Below are positions 41,656-50,140 of a stretch of DNA of 64,000 nt, one piece after another. Both the position numbers and the translations under genes were made by a program. The notes under the pieces were generated by a model, which was not told where the DNA came from, did not search any database, and worked only from the letters and a program-made list of their open reading frames with translations. The first letter of the stretch is position 1, and each line of letters opens with the position of its first letter. Source of the stretch: Amycolatopsis sp. DSM 110486 (GTDB lineage Bacteria > Actinomycetota > Actinomycetes > Mycobacteriales > Pseudonocardiaceae). The stretch spans positions 5,412,001-5,476,000 of the forward strand of contig NZ_CP080519.1 in NCBI RefSeq assembly GCF_019468465.1, in the 5' to 3' direction.

Positions 41656-42074
41656 CGGGTTTCCCGGCTCTTCTCGATGACGCGGCTGCGGCCGCGGAAC
41701 TCGGCGACGACTTCGGGCCCTTCGGGGGTGTCCCGGTGCACGGTGACGTCGTAGATGCCGTTGCGGCCGTAGCGGGTGCGCTCGATGGCCGTGGCGGTGA
41801 GGTGGTCGCCGAGGCGGCCGGCCGCGACGAAGGAGATCTCGGCGCCGGCGGCGACGGTGACCGGTCCGTGGGTGTTGCACGCGAGGGCGAAAGCGGTGTC
41901 GGCGAGCAGGAACAGGTAGCCGCCGTGGGCGATGTCGTGGCCGTTGACCATCTGCTCGGTCACCTTCATCGTGGCGACCGCGCGCCCGTCGGCGGCCTCC
42001 ACGAGCTCGATGCCCAGGCCCTTCGACGCTTCGTCGGTGTCGAACATGGTGTGGGCCGCGTTGCGCGTGGTCAC
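41652..42074 (-). CDS. paaI: hydroxyphenylacetyl-CoA thioesterase PaaI
   Basis: A 140-residue hotdog-fold thioesterase. The signature NGHDIAHGGYLFLLADTAFALACN carries the catalytic Asn-Gly-His region and the HGG turn. Its role is to rescue CoA from dead-end hydroxylated phenylacetyl-CoA products of the epoxidase. GTG 42074 follows GTGGAGG at good spacing. First gene of the minus-strand paaI-paaK-paaR run, reading out of the operator-containing divergent promoter. Length is typical for PaaI. Confidence 0.92.
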   Translation of the reverse strand: MTTRNAAHTMFDTDEASKGLGIELVEAADGRAVATMKVTEQMVNGHDIAHGGYLFLLADTAFALACNTHGPVTVAAGAEISFVAAGRLGDHLTATAIERTRYGRNGIYDVTVHRDTPEGPEVVAEFRGRSRVIEKSRETR

Positions 42075-42095
42075 GTTCGGTTGCCTCCACGTGAG

Positions 42096-42117
42096 TAACT
42101 GACCGAATGGCCGGTAA
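42096..42117. promoter_or_regulatory. PaaR-like operator O1, paaI side
   Basis: TAACTGACC-GAAT-GGCCGGTAA is an imperfect inverted repeat 22 nt upstream of the paaI start. Its half-sites resemble those of O2 (TTACTGAAC), which supports one regulator acting on both divergent promoters. Confidence 0.6.
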
Positions 42118-42172
42118 TCCAGGCCCGCCGTTAGTAAAGGCGGGGCGCGGGTTCGCTGTCAAGCACCGGGAC

Positions 42173-42231
42173 TTCCGATCAGAGGCGGGAGCGGCTACGA
42201 TGGAATTACTGAACGTCCGGTTGGTAATTCC
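42173..42231 (+). promoter_or_regulatory. paaZ promoter with operator O2
   Basis: -35 TTCCGA (42173-42178), 17-nt spacer and -10 TACGAT (42196-42201) precede a large inverted repeat. The outer arms GGAATTAC (42202-42209) and GTAATTCC (42224-42231) are perfect, and TTACTGAAC / GGTTGGTAA are imperfect. The operator covers the transcription start, a repressing position. Confidence 0.7.
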
Positions 42232-42275
42232 GCGCGGGTGCCTCACCGCGCGACACGGCGAGAGGGTCGGGCCCC

Positions 42276-44303
42276 ATGGTTTTGCTCCGCAGCTACGTCT
42301 CCGGCGGCTGGCACACGGCGACGGACGAGGGGGCGCCGCTGCACGACGCGGCGACCGGAGAGGAGGTCGCCCGCGTCTCGTCGACCGGCGTCGACTTCGC
42401 CGGCGCGCTCGACTACGGCCGCCGCGTGGGCGGTCCCGCCCTGCGTGAGCTCACGTTCCACCAGCGCGCGGCCCTGCTCAAGGCCCTCGCGTCCCACCTG
42501 CGCGAGCACCGCGAGGAGCTCTACGCGGTGTCGGCGCGCACCGGCGCCACGCTGGGCGACTCGAAGTTCGACGTCGACGGCGGCATCGGCGTGCTGTTCA
42601 GCTACGCCTCGAAGGGCAAGCGCGAGCTGCCCAACGACACCGTCTACCTCGACGGCGCGGTGGAGCCGTTGAGCAAGGGCGGCACCTTCGTCGCACAGCA
42701 CGTCGCCGTGCCGCTGCACGGCGTCGCGATCCAGATCAACGCGTTCAACTTCCCGGTGTGGGGGCCGCTGGAGAAGTTCGCGCCCGCGTTCCTCGCCGGC
42801 GTACCGAGCCTGGTCAAGCCCGCGAGCCAGACGGCCTACCTCACCGCGAAGCTGGTCGAGCTGATCATCGAGTCCGGCATCCTGCCCGAGGGCTCGCTGC
42901 AGTTCATCGCCGGCAGCGTCGGAGACCTGCTCGACCACGTGACCGCGCAGGATCTGGTGTCGTTCACCGGTTCCGCGTCCACCGCGCAGAAGCTGCGCGC
43001 GCACCCGGCGGTCGTGCGCAACTCCGTGCGCTTCAACGCGGAGGCCGATTCGCTGAACTGCTCGATCCTCGCGCCCGACGCGCGGCCGAGCACACCGGAG
43101 TTCGACCTGTTCGTGAAGCAGCTGGTCACGGAGATGACCGTGAAGGCCGGCCAGAAGTGCACGGCGATCCGCCGCGCGTTCGTGCCGGAGGAGATGCTCG
43201 ACGACGTCGCCGAAGCCGCGAGCGCGCGCCTGGCGAAGGTCGTGGTCGGCAACCCGACCGCCGAGGGCGTGCGGATGGGTGCGCTGGCCAGCCTGGAGCA
43301 GCGCGAAGAGGTCCGCCGCTCGCTCAAGGCCCTGCTCGACGCCGGCAGCGTCGTCTACGGCGACCTGGAGCACGTCGACGTGGTCGGCGCCGACGAGTCG
43401 ACCGGCGCGTTCATGTCGCCGGTGCTGCTGAAGGCCGACCCGCAGCGTTCGGAGCCGCACGAGGTCGAGGCGTTCGGGCCGGTGTCCACGCTGATGCCCT
43501 ACACGTCGATCGCGCAGGTCATCGAGTTCGCCGCGCGCGGCGGCGGCAGCCTCGCCGGGTCGATCGTGACCGGCGACCCGGAATTCGCGCGGACGATCGT
43601 GCTGGGCGTCGCGCCGTACCACGGCCGGCTGCTGGTGCTCGACGCCGACGACGCGAAGGAGTCGACGGGCCACGGCTCGCCGATGCCGCAGCTCGTGCAC
43701 GGCGGGCCCGGTCGTGCCGGCGGTGGCGAGGAGATGGGCGGCATCCGCGGCGTGCTGCACCACATGCAGCGCACGGCCGTGCAGGCCAGCCCGAAGGTGC
43801 TCAGCACCGTCACCGGCCGATGGGTCGAGGGCGCGCCGCGCGTCGAGGGCGACCACCCGTTCCGCAAGTCGCTGGCCGAGCTGCGCGTCGGCGACTCCGT
43901 GGTGGCCGGCCCGCGCACGGTGACCCGCGCCGACATCGACCACTTCGCCGAGTTCACCGGCGACACCTTCTACGCCCACACCGACGAGGCCGCCGCGGCC
44001 GCGAACCCGCTGTTCGGCGGGATCGTCGCCCACGGCTACCTGGTCGTGTCGTTCGCCGCCGGCCTGTTCGTCTCGCCGGAGCCGGGCCCGGTGCTCGCCA
44101 ACTACGGCCTGGAGAACCTGCGGTTCCTCACGCCGGTCAAGGAAGGCGACGCGCTCACCGTGACACTGACCGCCAAGCAGATCACCCCGCGCATCGACCA
44201 GGAGTACGGCGAGGTCCGCTGGGACGCCGACGTCGTGAACCAGACCGGCGATTCCGTGGCGAAGTACGACGTGCTCACGCTCGTTTCGAAGGAGCAGCCG
44301 TGA
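42276..44303 (+). CDS. paaZ: bifunctional oxepin-CoA hydrolase / 3-oxo-5,6-dehydrosuberyl-CoA semialdehyde dehydrogenase
   Basis: A 675-residue fusion protein. Residues about 1-520 are an aldehyde dehydrogenase with [14 protein letters not shown] (NAD site) and [17 protein letters not shown] (catalytic Cys). Residues about 535-675 are a MaoC-type hydratase fold with [33 protein letters not shown], containing the catalytic Asp and His. PaaZ hydrolytically opens the oxepin ring and oxidises the resulting aldehyde. ATG 42276 follows GAGAGGG. First gene of the plus-strand paa operon; its stop overlaps paaA (GTGA). Length matches E. coli PaaZ closely. Confidence 0.95.
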   Translation: MVLLRSYVSGGWHTATDEGAPLHDAATGEEVARVSSTGVDFAGALDYGRRVGGPALRELTFHQRAALLKALASHLREHREELYAVSARTGATLGDSKFDVDGGIGVLFSYASKGKRELPNDTVYLDGAVEPLSKGGTFVAQHVAVPLHGVAIQINAFNFPVWGPLEKFAPAFLAGVPSLVKPASQTAYLTAKLVELIIESGILPEGSLQFIAGSVGDLLDHVTAQDLVSFTGSASTAQKLRAHPAVVRNSVRFNAEADSLNCSILAPDARPSTPEFDLFVKQLVTEMTVKAGQKCTAIRRAFVPEEMLDDVAEAASARLAKVVVGNPTAEGVRMGALASLEQREEVRRSLKALLDAGSVVYGDLEHVDVVGADESTGAFMSPVLLKADPQRSEPHEVEAFGPVSTLMPYTSIAQVIEFAARGGGSLAGSIVTGDPEFARTIVLGVAPYHGRLLVLDADDAKESTGHGSPMPQLVHGGPGRAGGGEEMGGIRGVLHHMQRTAVQASPKVLSTVTGRWVEGAPRVEGDHPFRKSLAELRVGDSVVAGPRTVTRADIDHFAEFTGDTFYAHTDEAAAAANPLFGGIVAHGYLVVSFAAGLFVSPEPGPVLANYGLENLRFLTPVKEGDALTVTLTAKQITPRIDQEYGEVRWDADVVNQTGDSVAKYDVLTLVSKEQP

Positions 44304-45238
44304 CCGCTGTAGCTGAGGAAGACCTACTCGGACACTTCGAGCACACCATCGAACGCGACCAGCGCATCGAGCCGCGCGACTGGGTGCCCGAGGGCTACCG
44401 CAAGACGATGATCCGCCAGATCGCGCAGCACGCGCACTCGGAGATCATCGGTATGCAGCCAGAGGGCAACTGGATCACGCGCGCGCCTTCGTTGCGGCGC
44501 AAGGCGATCCTGCTCGCGAAGGTGCAGGACGAGGCCGGCCACGGGCTCTACCTGTACTCGGCCGCGGCCACGCTCGGCGCGGACCGCGCGGACCTCACCG
44601 ACAAGCTGATCACCGGCCGGCAGAAGTACTCGTCGATCTTCAACTACCCGACGCTGACCTTCGCCGACGTCGGCGTGATCGGCTGGCTGGTCGACGGCGC
44701 GGCGATCTGCAACCAGGTACCGCTGTGCCGGTCGTCGTACGGGCCGTACGCGCGGGCGATGATCCGGATCTGCAAGGAAGAGTCGTTCCACCAGCGCCAG
44801 GGTTTCGAGCTGCTGATGACGATGATGCGCGGCACGCAGCAGCAGCGGGACATGGTGCAGGAAGCCGTGAACCGCTGGTGGTGGCCGTCGCTGATGATGT
44901 TCGGCCCGCCCGACGCGGAGTCGCCGAACACCGCGCAGTCCATGGCGTGGAAGGTCAAGCGGCACACCAACGACGAGCTGCGGCAGCGCTTTGTCGACAT
45001 GTCGGTGCCGCAGGCGGAGGCGCTGGGCGTCACGTTCCCGGACCCGGACCTGCGCTGGAACGCTTCGCGCGAGCATTACGACTTCGGCGCGGTCGACTGG
45101 GATGAGTTCAAGAACGTGTTGCAGGGCAACGGCCCGTGCAACAAGCAGCGCGTCGAGCACCGGAAGCAGGCGCACGACGACGGCGCGTGGGTGCGGGAAG
45201 CGGCTGTCGCTCATGCTGAGAAGGAGGCTTCGCGATGA
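44300..45238 (+). CDS. paaA: 1,2-phenylacetyl-CoA epoxidase, catalytic subunit A
   Basis: A 312-residue ferritin-like diiron subunit that epoxidises the aromatic ring of phenylacetyl-CoA. Iron ligands are visible in [15 protein letters not shown] (DExxH) and [15 protein letters not shown] (EExxH). The N-terminal part reads [24 protein letters not shown] 44300 has GAAGGAG upstream and overlaps the paaZ stop by 4 nt. Its own stop overlaps paaB. PaaA forms the active core with PaaC, with PaaB as bridge and PaaE as electron donor, all encoded next in order. Confidence 0.96.
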   Translation: MTAVAEEDLLGHFEHTIERDQRIEPRDWVPEGYRKTMIRQIAQHAHSEIIGMQPEGNWITRAPSLRRKAILLAKVQDEAGHGLYLYSAAATLGADRADLTDKLITGRQKYSSIFNYPTLTFADVGVIGWLVDGAAICNQVPLCRSSYGPYARAMIRICKEESFHQRQGFELLMTMMRGTQQQRDMVQEAVNRWWWPSLMMFGPPDAESPNTAQSMAWKVKRHTNDELRQRFVDMSVPQAEALGVTFPDPDLRWNASREHYDFGAVDWDEFKNVLQGNGPCNKQRVEHRKQAHDDGAWVREAAVAHAEKEASR

Positions 45239-45519
45239 AGCACGATTGGCCGCTGTACGAGGTGTTCGTGCGCGGGAAGCGCGGGCTCAACCACGTGCAC
45301 GTGGGTTCGCTGCACGCGGCGGACGACCAGATGGCGCTGCACAACGCCCGTGACCTGTACACGCGGCGCAACGAGGGCGTCTCGATCTGGGTCGTGAAGG
45401 CCTCGGACATCACCGCGTCCTCACCGGACGAGAAGGACCCGTTCTTCGCACCCAGCGGCGACAAGGTCTACCGGCACCCGACGTTCTACGACATTCCCGA
45501 CAACGTTCCGCACATGTGA
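45235..45519 (+). CDS. paaB: 1,2-phenylacetyl-CoA epoxidase subunit B
   Basis: A 94-residue subunit. It begins [31 protein letters not shown], which is diagnostic of PaaB, and ends with [14 protein letters not shown]. It has no catalytic residues; it bridges PaaA-PaaC heterodimers. The ATG overlaps the paaA stop (ATGA), ensuring equimolar synthesis. Length typical. Confidence 0.96.
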   Translation: MKHDWPLYEVFVRGKRGLNHVHVGSLHAADDQMALHNARDLYTRRNEGVSIWVVKASDITASSPDEKDPFFAPSGDKVYRHPTFYDIPDNVPHM

Positions 45520-45526
45520 GGCCTTG

Positions 45527-46384
45527 ATGTCCTTTGACAACGTCTATGAGGCCATCACCGAGGACAACGACGCCCGGTGGGCCTTCGGTACGGGCTTCGC
45601 CGACCCGCTGTCCGGTGTGGACACTTCGGTGCCTTCGGGTGTGGACGCCGCCGGCTTGGCGGCGTACTGCCTGATGCTCGGCGACGACGCGCTGGTGTTC
45701 TCCCACCACCTGCAGGAGTGGGTCACGAACGCGCCGGAGCTCGAGGACGAGGTGGCGATCGCCAACATCGGCCTCGACCTGCTCGGCCAGGCCCGGCTGC
45801 TGCTGGCGCGCGCCGGCAAGGCCGACGGGACCGACCGCTCGGAGGACACGCTCGCGTTCCTGCGGGCGGAGCACGAGTTCCGCAACGTCCGGCTCGCCGA
45901 GCTCGGCGGGGGCCATTTCGGGCACCTGATGGCGCGGCTGCTCGTGTTCTCCACGTGGCGGCTGGCGTTGCTGCAACAGCTCGAGTCCAGTGTGGACCCG
46001 GTCCTCGCGGCGATCGCGGCCAAGGGCGTGAAGGAGCTTGCCTACCACCGCGACTACGCGGCGCAGTGGGTCGTCCGCCTCGGCGACGGCACTTCGCTGT
46101 CGCACGAGCGGATGCGGGAGGGGCTCGACGCGGTGTGGCCATACGTCGACGAGCTGTTCAAGACGCACCCGCTGGAGCTGGTGGACGCGGCCTTGCTGCG
46201 GCCGGAGTTCGACGTTGTGCTCGACCAGGTGCTGGCCGCGGCGACGCTGGAGCGGCCGACCGTGGGAGCCGTGGCCGGCGTGTCCGGGCGGACCGGTCGC
46301 GACGGCGTCCACACGGAGCAGATGGGGTTCCTGCTGGCGCAGCTGCAGAGCGTGGCGCGGGCGATGCCGGACGCGACATGGTGA
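45527..46384 (+). CDS. paaC: 1,2-phenylacetyl-CoA epoxidase, structural subunit C
   Basis: A 285-residue ferritin-fold subunit that lacks a working diiron site and stabilises PaaA. Typical segments are YCLMLGDDALVFSHHLQEWV, EVAIANIGLDLLGQARLLL and KELAYHRDYAAQWVVRLGDGT. ATG 45527 is used, 7 nt after the paaB stop; the preceding TTG would be less favourable. Its stop overlaps the paaD start. Confidence 0.95.
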   Translation: MSFDNVYEAITEDNDARWAFGTGFADPLSGVDTSVPSGVDAAGLAAYCLMLGDDALVFSHHLQEWVTNAPELEDEVAIANIGLDLLGQARLLLARAGKADGTDRSEDTLAFLRAEHEFRNVRLAELGGGHFGHLMARLLVFSTWRLALLQQLESSVDPVLAAIAAKGVKELAYHRDYAAQWVVRLGDGTSLSHERMREGLDAVWPYVDELFKTHPLELVDAALLRPEFDVVLDQVLAAATLERPTVGAVAGVSGRTGRDGVHTEQMGFLLAQLQSVARAMPDATW

Positions 46385-46908
46385 CCGCCGACGTGCTTTT
46401 TCCCGCGGAGGCGGCATCGAACACCCCGCTGGCTGTGGCCGAGACCGTGACCGACCCGGAGCTGCCGATGCTCACGCTCGCCGACCTCGGAGTGCTGCGA
46501 TCGGTGTCCGTGCGGGACGGTCGCGTGACGGTGGCCATCACCCCTACCTACACCGGCTGCCCGGCCATGGACACCATGCGCGACGACCTGGAGCACGCGT
46601 TGCTCGGCGCGGGTTACGCGGACGTCGAGATCCGCACCGTGCTCGAACCGGCGTGGTCGTCGGACTGGATTTCGGCCGACGGGCGGCGCAAGCTCGCCGA
46701 GGCCGGCATCGCGCCGCCGGGTGCGGCCCCGCGGCGCGCGAGTGGACCGGTGCCGCTCACGTTGTCACCGCCCGTGTCGCGCATCGCGTGCCCGCACTGC
46801 GGTTCGCTCGACACCGAGGAGCAGTCGCGGTTCAGCGCCACCGCGTGCCGGGCGCTGCGCCGGTGCCGTGCGTGCCTGGAACCGTTCGAACACGTCAAGG
46901 AGATCTGA
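46378..46908 (+). CDS. paaD: phenylacetate-CoA oxygenase assembly protein PaaD
   Basis: A 176-residue protein. The MIP18/SufT-like domain (about residues 18-95) has VTDPELPMLTLADLGVLRSV and ITPTYTGCPAMDTM, with the conserved Cys. A C-terminal zinc-ribbon-like segment reads ACPHCGSLDTEEQSRFSATAC then CRACLEP. PaaD is thought to help insert or repair the metal centres of the epoxidase complex. Start may be ATG 46378 or GTG 46381, both in frame and within the paaC end. Confidence 0.93.
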   Translation: MVTADVLFPAEAASNTPLAVAETVTDPELPMLTLADLGVLRSVSVRDGRVTVAITPTYTGCPAMDTMRDDLEHALLGAGYADVEIRTVLEPAWSSDWISADGRRKLAEAGIAPPGAAPRRASGPVPLTLSPPVSRIACPHCGSLDTEEQSRFSATACRALRRCRACLEPFEHVKEI

Positions 46909-46909
46909 G

Positions 46910-47986
46910 TTGACCAGCACGATTTCCCGGCGCACCGGCTTCCACTCGCTGCGGGTCGCCGACGTCGAGCGGCTGTGCGACGACGCGGTCGCCGTGACTT
47001 TCGACGTGCCTCCCGAGCTGGTCGAGACGTTCGCCTTCGCGCCCGGCCAGTCGCTGACCTTGCGCCGCACCGTCGACGGCCGCGACGAGCGCCGGTCGTA
47101 CTCGATCTGCGCTCCGGCGGGCCAGCGGCCGCGCGTGGGCGTGCGCTTGGTTCCCGAGGGCGTGTTCTCGTCGTGGCTCGTGCAGGACGTGCGCCCGGGT
47201 GACGTCGTCGAGGTCTCCGCACCGACGGGAACCTTCACGCCGGATCTGACCACGGGCGGTCACCACGTGCTGATCGCCGCCGGCTCGGGGATCACGCCGG
47301 TGCTGTCGATCGTCGCGTCGCTGCTCGCGACGCCGGACGCCACCGTCACTGTGCTGTACGGCAACCGCCGCACGGACACGGTCATGTTCGCCGACGAGCT
47401 GGCCGACCTGAAGGACCGCTACCCGGCGCGGCTCGAGCTCATCCACGTCCTGTCGCGCGAACCCCGCGAGGCCGAGCTGTTCACCGGCCGCCTCGACGCC
47501 GACAAGCTGCGCGCGCTGTTCGGCTCGCTGGTGCCGGTGGAGTCGGTGGCCCACTTCTGGCTGTGCGGGCCGTTCGGGATGGTCACCGGGGCGCAGGAGG
47601 TGCTGGCGGCCCTTGGCGTGCCGGAGTCGAGTGTCCACCAGGAACTGTTCTACGTGGACGACGTGCCGCCGGAGCCGGTCAAGCACGTCGACCCGGCGGT
47701 GGCCGGCGCCGCCTCGGAGGTCACGCTGATCCTCGACGGTCGCTCGACCACGATGAGCCTGCCGCAGGAATCGTCCATTTTGGACGGTGCGCAGAAGTTC
47801 CGGCCGGACCTGCCGTTCGCGTGCAAGGGCGGGGTGTGCGGCACCTGCCGGGCCCGCGTGACCGAGGGTGCCGTGGACATGCGGCGCAACTTCGCGCTGG
47901 AAAAGGCCGAGGTGGACGCGGGGTTCGTGCTGACGTGCCAGTCGCACCCGGCGAGCGAGCGCGTGACGGTGGACTACGACGCCTGA
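46910..47986 (+). CDS. paaE: 1,2-phenylacetyl-CoA epoxidase reductase subunit E
   Basis: A 358-residue electron-transfer protein. The FAD domain has DERRSYSICAPAG, the NADPH domain has HVLIAAGSGITPVLSI and WLCGPFGM, and the C-terminal plant-type 2Fe-2S ferredoxin domain has ACKGGVCGTCRARV plus a fourth Cys in VLTCQSHP. It passes electrons from NADPH to the PaaA diiron centre. TTG 46910 sits 6 nt after AAGGAGAT and one base after the paaD stop. Last gene of the operon. The stop directly abuts the stop of the convergent cyclase gene, with no terminator hairpin between. Confidence 0.94.
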   Translation: MTSTISRRTGFHSLRVADVERLCDDAVAVTFDVPPELVETFAFAPGQSLTLRRTVDGRDERRSYSICAPAGQRPRVGVRLVPEGVFSSWLVQDVRPGDVVEVSAPTGTFTPDLTTGGHHVLIAAGSGITPVLSIVASLLATPDATVTVLYGNRRTDTVMFADELADLKDRYPARLELIHVLSREPREAELFTGRLDADKLRALFGSLVPVESVAHFWLCGPFGMVTGAQEVLAALGVPESSVHQELFYVDDVPPEPVKHVDPAVAGAASEVTLILDGRSTTMSLPQESSILDGAQKFRPDLPFACKGGVCGTCRARVTEGAVDMRRNFALEKAEVDAGFVLTCQSHPASERVTVDYDA

Positions 47987-49090
47987 TCAGCGCCTGCGGC
48001 GCCGGCGCTGCGAACCGAGCGTCAGGTCTTCGGGGCCGTCCGGTTCCGTCGCGGGGCGGGTCGTCTCGGGCAGGCCCATGGCTTCGGCCGCGCGTTCCTG
48101 CGCTTGGGCGAACTTCCCCGACGGCCGGTCCTGGGCCCGCCGCAGCACCGAGGTCCGCAGCCGGTTGTACCCGCGCACGGCGACGGGCCGGCGTGACCGC
48201 AGCTCGTACTCCGGCAGGGTTGCGAGCGCGGCCGCCAGCTCACGGTCGACCAGCACCGTGCCGGGGCGGGCGACGGACGTCAGCCGCGCGGCGAGGTTCA
48301 CGACAGAGCCGTAGACGTCGCCGAAGCGGGACAACACCCGCCCCGTAGCCAGCCCCGCGCGCACGGCGGGCAGGTCGTCGGACGCGGACGTGCGTTCGGC
48401 GAGGGTGAGCGCGATCTCGGCACCCGACTCGGGGGAGTCGGTGACGAAGAAGACCTCGTCGCCGATCATCTTCACGATCCGCCCGCGGTGGTCGGCGACC
48501 ACGCCCGCGGCCAGCGACTCGAACCCGTCGAGCACGCGGCTGAGCTCGTCCTCGTCGACCTCGCGGGTCATTTTGGTGTAGCCCACCATGTCGACGAAGC
48601 CGACGACCTGCGGCCGGGCCTCCAGGTCCTCGTCGGTGGCGAACGCGCGCCCGGCGAACGCCACGAGGTGGCGGCGCCACACGAAGTTCTGCACCTGCTC
48701 CAGCTCGGGCAGCAGCCGCGCGACGAGCTTGGTGACCTGGCTGTCGTCGAGGCCCGGGTTCTCGGCGATGAGCGACCACAGCATGTGCACCTGCCACTCG
48801 GCCAGACGCGACAGGTGCTGCCCGAGCGCCCGTGTCACGGCGACCTCGAGGTTGCGCGCGACAAGTCCGGACGCGATGAGCTGGTCGGCGGTGCGCATGG
48901 CGGCGACGTCGGCGTCGGTGAACACCACCTCGTCGTCCTCGGCCGCCGCGAACCCGAGCGCGCGCCACAGCCGGCGCGAGCGTTCCTCGGGCACACCGGC
49001 CTTTTCCGCGACCTCCAGGCGGGTGTACTTGCGCGGCCCGCCGAGGAGAAGCTTCTCGAGTTGGTGCTGCACCTCAGGGGATTCGGCCAC
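47987..49090 (-). CDS. class III adenylate cyclase with N-terminal helical / HTH-like domain
   Basis: A 367-residue cytosolic cyclase. The N-terminal about 155 residues include a MerR-like KYTRLEVAEKAGVPEERSRRLWRALGF. The cyclase homology domain (about 165-335) has VGFVDMVGYTKMTREV and KMIGDEVFFV (the two metal Asp), with the adenine-selecting Lys in RIVKMIGDE and Asp in FGDVYGSVVNLAARL, plus the transition-state Asn and Arg in NLAAR. All key residues are present, so cAMP synthesis is likely. The architecture is reminiscent of mycobacterial Rv2212. The end is Arg-rich (GSQRRRRRR). The universal stress protein gene lies upstream with a 3-nt gap, so they are co-expressed. Confidence 0.9.
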   Translation of the reverse strand: MAESPEVQHQLEKLLLGGPRKYTRLEVAEKAGVPEERSRRLWRALGFAAAEDDEVVFTDADVAAMRTADQLIASGLVARNLEVAVTRALGQHLSRLAEWQVHMLWSLIAENPGLDDSQVTKLVARLLPELEQVQNFVWRRHLVAFAGRAFATDEDLEARPQVVGFVDMVGYTKMTREVDEDELSRVLDGFESLAAGVVADHRGRIVKMIGDEVFFVTDSPESGAEIALTLAERTSASDDLPAVRAGLATGRVLSRFGDVYGSVVNLAARLTSVARPGTVLVDRELAAALATLPEYELRSRRPVAVRGYNRLRTSVLRRAQDRPSGKFAQAQERAAEAMGLPETTRPATEPDGPEDLTLGSQRRRRRR

Positions 49091-49093
49091 GGC

Positions 49094-49543
49094 TCAGGTC
49101 GTGTGCACGATCAGCACGTCGACACCCGACTTGCGCGCCACCTCCGCCGGCACCGAGCCGAGGATCCGCCCGGCGAGCGTGTTGAGGCCGCGGTTGCCCA
49201 CCACGAGCAGGTCGGCCGAAGTCTCGTGCACGACCTTGCGCAGCGCGTGCACCGGCTCACCGTTCACGGCGATGGTCTGGATGTCCTTCGCCCCGGCCTT
49301 CGCGGCCCGGTCCCGCGCACTCTGCAACGTGTCCTCCGCCGGCGCCGACCCGACGACCTGGTAGGCCTCGTCGCCGAGCTCGTCCTGCGCCTGCTCCACG
49401 TCGTGCTTGCTGGCGGGGTAGTACGCGCACACCAGGACCAGCTTCGCCTCGGCATCCGCGGCCACCCCCGCCGCGCGATCCACCGCGGCGAACGACGAGT
49501 CGGACCCGTCCGTCCCCACCACCACGGTCCGATAGACAGCCAT
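49094..49543 (-). CDS. universal stress protein, UspA family
   Basis: A 149-residue UspA-fold protein. It starts MAVYRTVVVGTDGSDSSFAAVDRA and ends with the ATP-binding loop LLVVGNRGLNTLAGRILGSVPAEVARKSGVDVLIVHT (G-x2-G-x9-G-S/T pattern), so it probably binds ATP. ATG 49543 follows GGGAGG at 6 nt and is preferred to GTG 49579. It precedes the adenylate cyclase by 3 nt; a combined cAMP/stress output is plausible. The region upstream is rich in large palindromes. Confidence 0.92.
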   Translation of the reverse strand: MAVYRTVVVGTDGSDSSFAAVDRAAGVAADAEAKLVLVCAYYPASKHDVEQAQDELGDEAYQVVGSAPAEDTLQSARDRAAKAGAKDIQTIAVNGEPVHALRKVVHETSADLLVVGNRGLNTLAGRILGSVPAEVARKSGVDVLIVHTT

Positions 49544-49612
49544 CCGAAACCTCCCGGCAAGCCCGAATCGGGGCGTCACTGCCCCGCTTGTCGGGGAAGG
49601 TTACTCGCCAGT

Positions 49613-49693
49613 CGCTTCGCTCGCTGTCTGCCTCGGCTCCGCCGGGGCAGACAGCGAGCGAAGCGGTGTTTTCTGCCCCGGCTCCGCCGGGGC
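49613..49693. repeat. palindrome cluster I (20-bp arms plus a second hairpin)
   Basis: CGCTTCGCTCGCTGTCTGCC at 49613-49632 is followed after 13 nt by its exact complement (49646-49665). A second hairpin, GCCCCGGC (49675-49682) with GCCGGGGC (49686-49693), repeats the CGGCTCCGCCGGGGC sequence found in the first loop. It lies upstream of the universal stress protein gene. Confidence 0.85.
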
Positions 49694-49695
49694 GG

Positions 49696-49789
49696 GCGAG
49701 ATCGCCTTTGAGCCGGTGTTGGGATAGAGCGGTCGGATCGGCCTGGCGGCCGATCGCACCGCTCTATCCCAACACCGGCACGATCTCGC
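49696..49789. repeat. palindrome II: 32-nt arms, 30 of 32 paired, with outer 9-bp arms
   Basis: The arms at 49712-49743 and 49748-49779 match in 30 of 32 positions around a 4-nt loop. Left arm starts GCCGGTGTTGGGATAGAGCG. Outside them GCGAGATCG (49696-49704) pairs with CGATCTCGC (49781-49789), separated from the inner stem by 7 and 1 nt. The structure could extrude as a cruciform or fold as a very stable RNA. Confidence 0.9.
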
Positions 49790-50082
49790 GCTGTGGTCGC
49801 CTCCAGGACCCGGGGCTCGATCTGTCGTGTTGGGTGTGTGCTGGCCCGAGGTGCGCCCGGGTCGGCTCGGTATTCGGGCGCCTTCGCGGGGTTGGGCGGG
49901 GGGCCGGAGACTCCGGGCAGTGCGAGTGCGTCTGGCCCGGACAGTGACCAATTTGGGGCGTGGGTCGGGCGGCGGTCCGTCGCGTTGGGTGTGCCGGGGT
50001 GGCTCTGCGCTGGGGGCTTTCGGGGGTCGCGCTGCGGGGCTGGAAGGCCCGGGCCGGGGGATCGTGGGTGGTCGGGACGGCA
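49790..50082. other. non-coding GC-rich gap, no gene seen
   Basis: This is the right half of the 597-nt gap between the stress protein and the coiled-coil gene. Reading frames here give only Pro/Gly/Arg-rich unnatural peptides on both strands. Runs of GGGG and GGTCGG are frequent, but apart from the flanking palindromes nothing with a clear function was found. Confidence 0.6.
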
Positions 50083-50111
50083 AGCAACCCGGGTCGGGGA
50101 CCCGGGTTGCT
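50083..50111 (-). terminator. terminator of the DivIVA-like coiled-coil gene
   Basis: AGCAACCCGGGT (50083-50094) pairs exactly with ACCCGGGTTGCT (50100-50111) around 5 nt, 29 nt past the stop of the minus-strand gene. Confidence 0.8.
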
Positions 50112-50140
50112 GGGAACAGACGAGCCTCGTTCGGAGGAGG

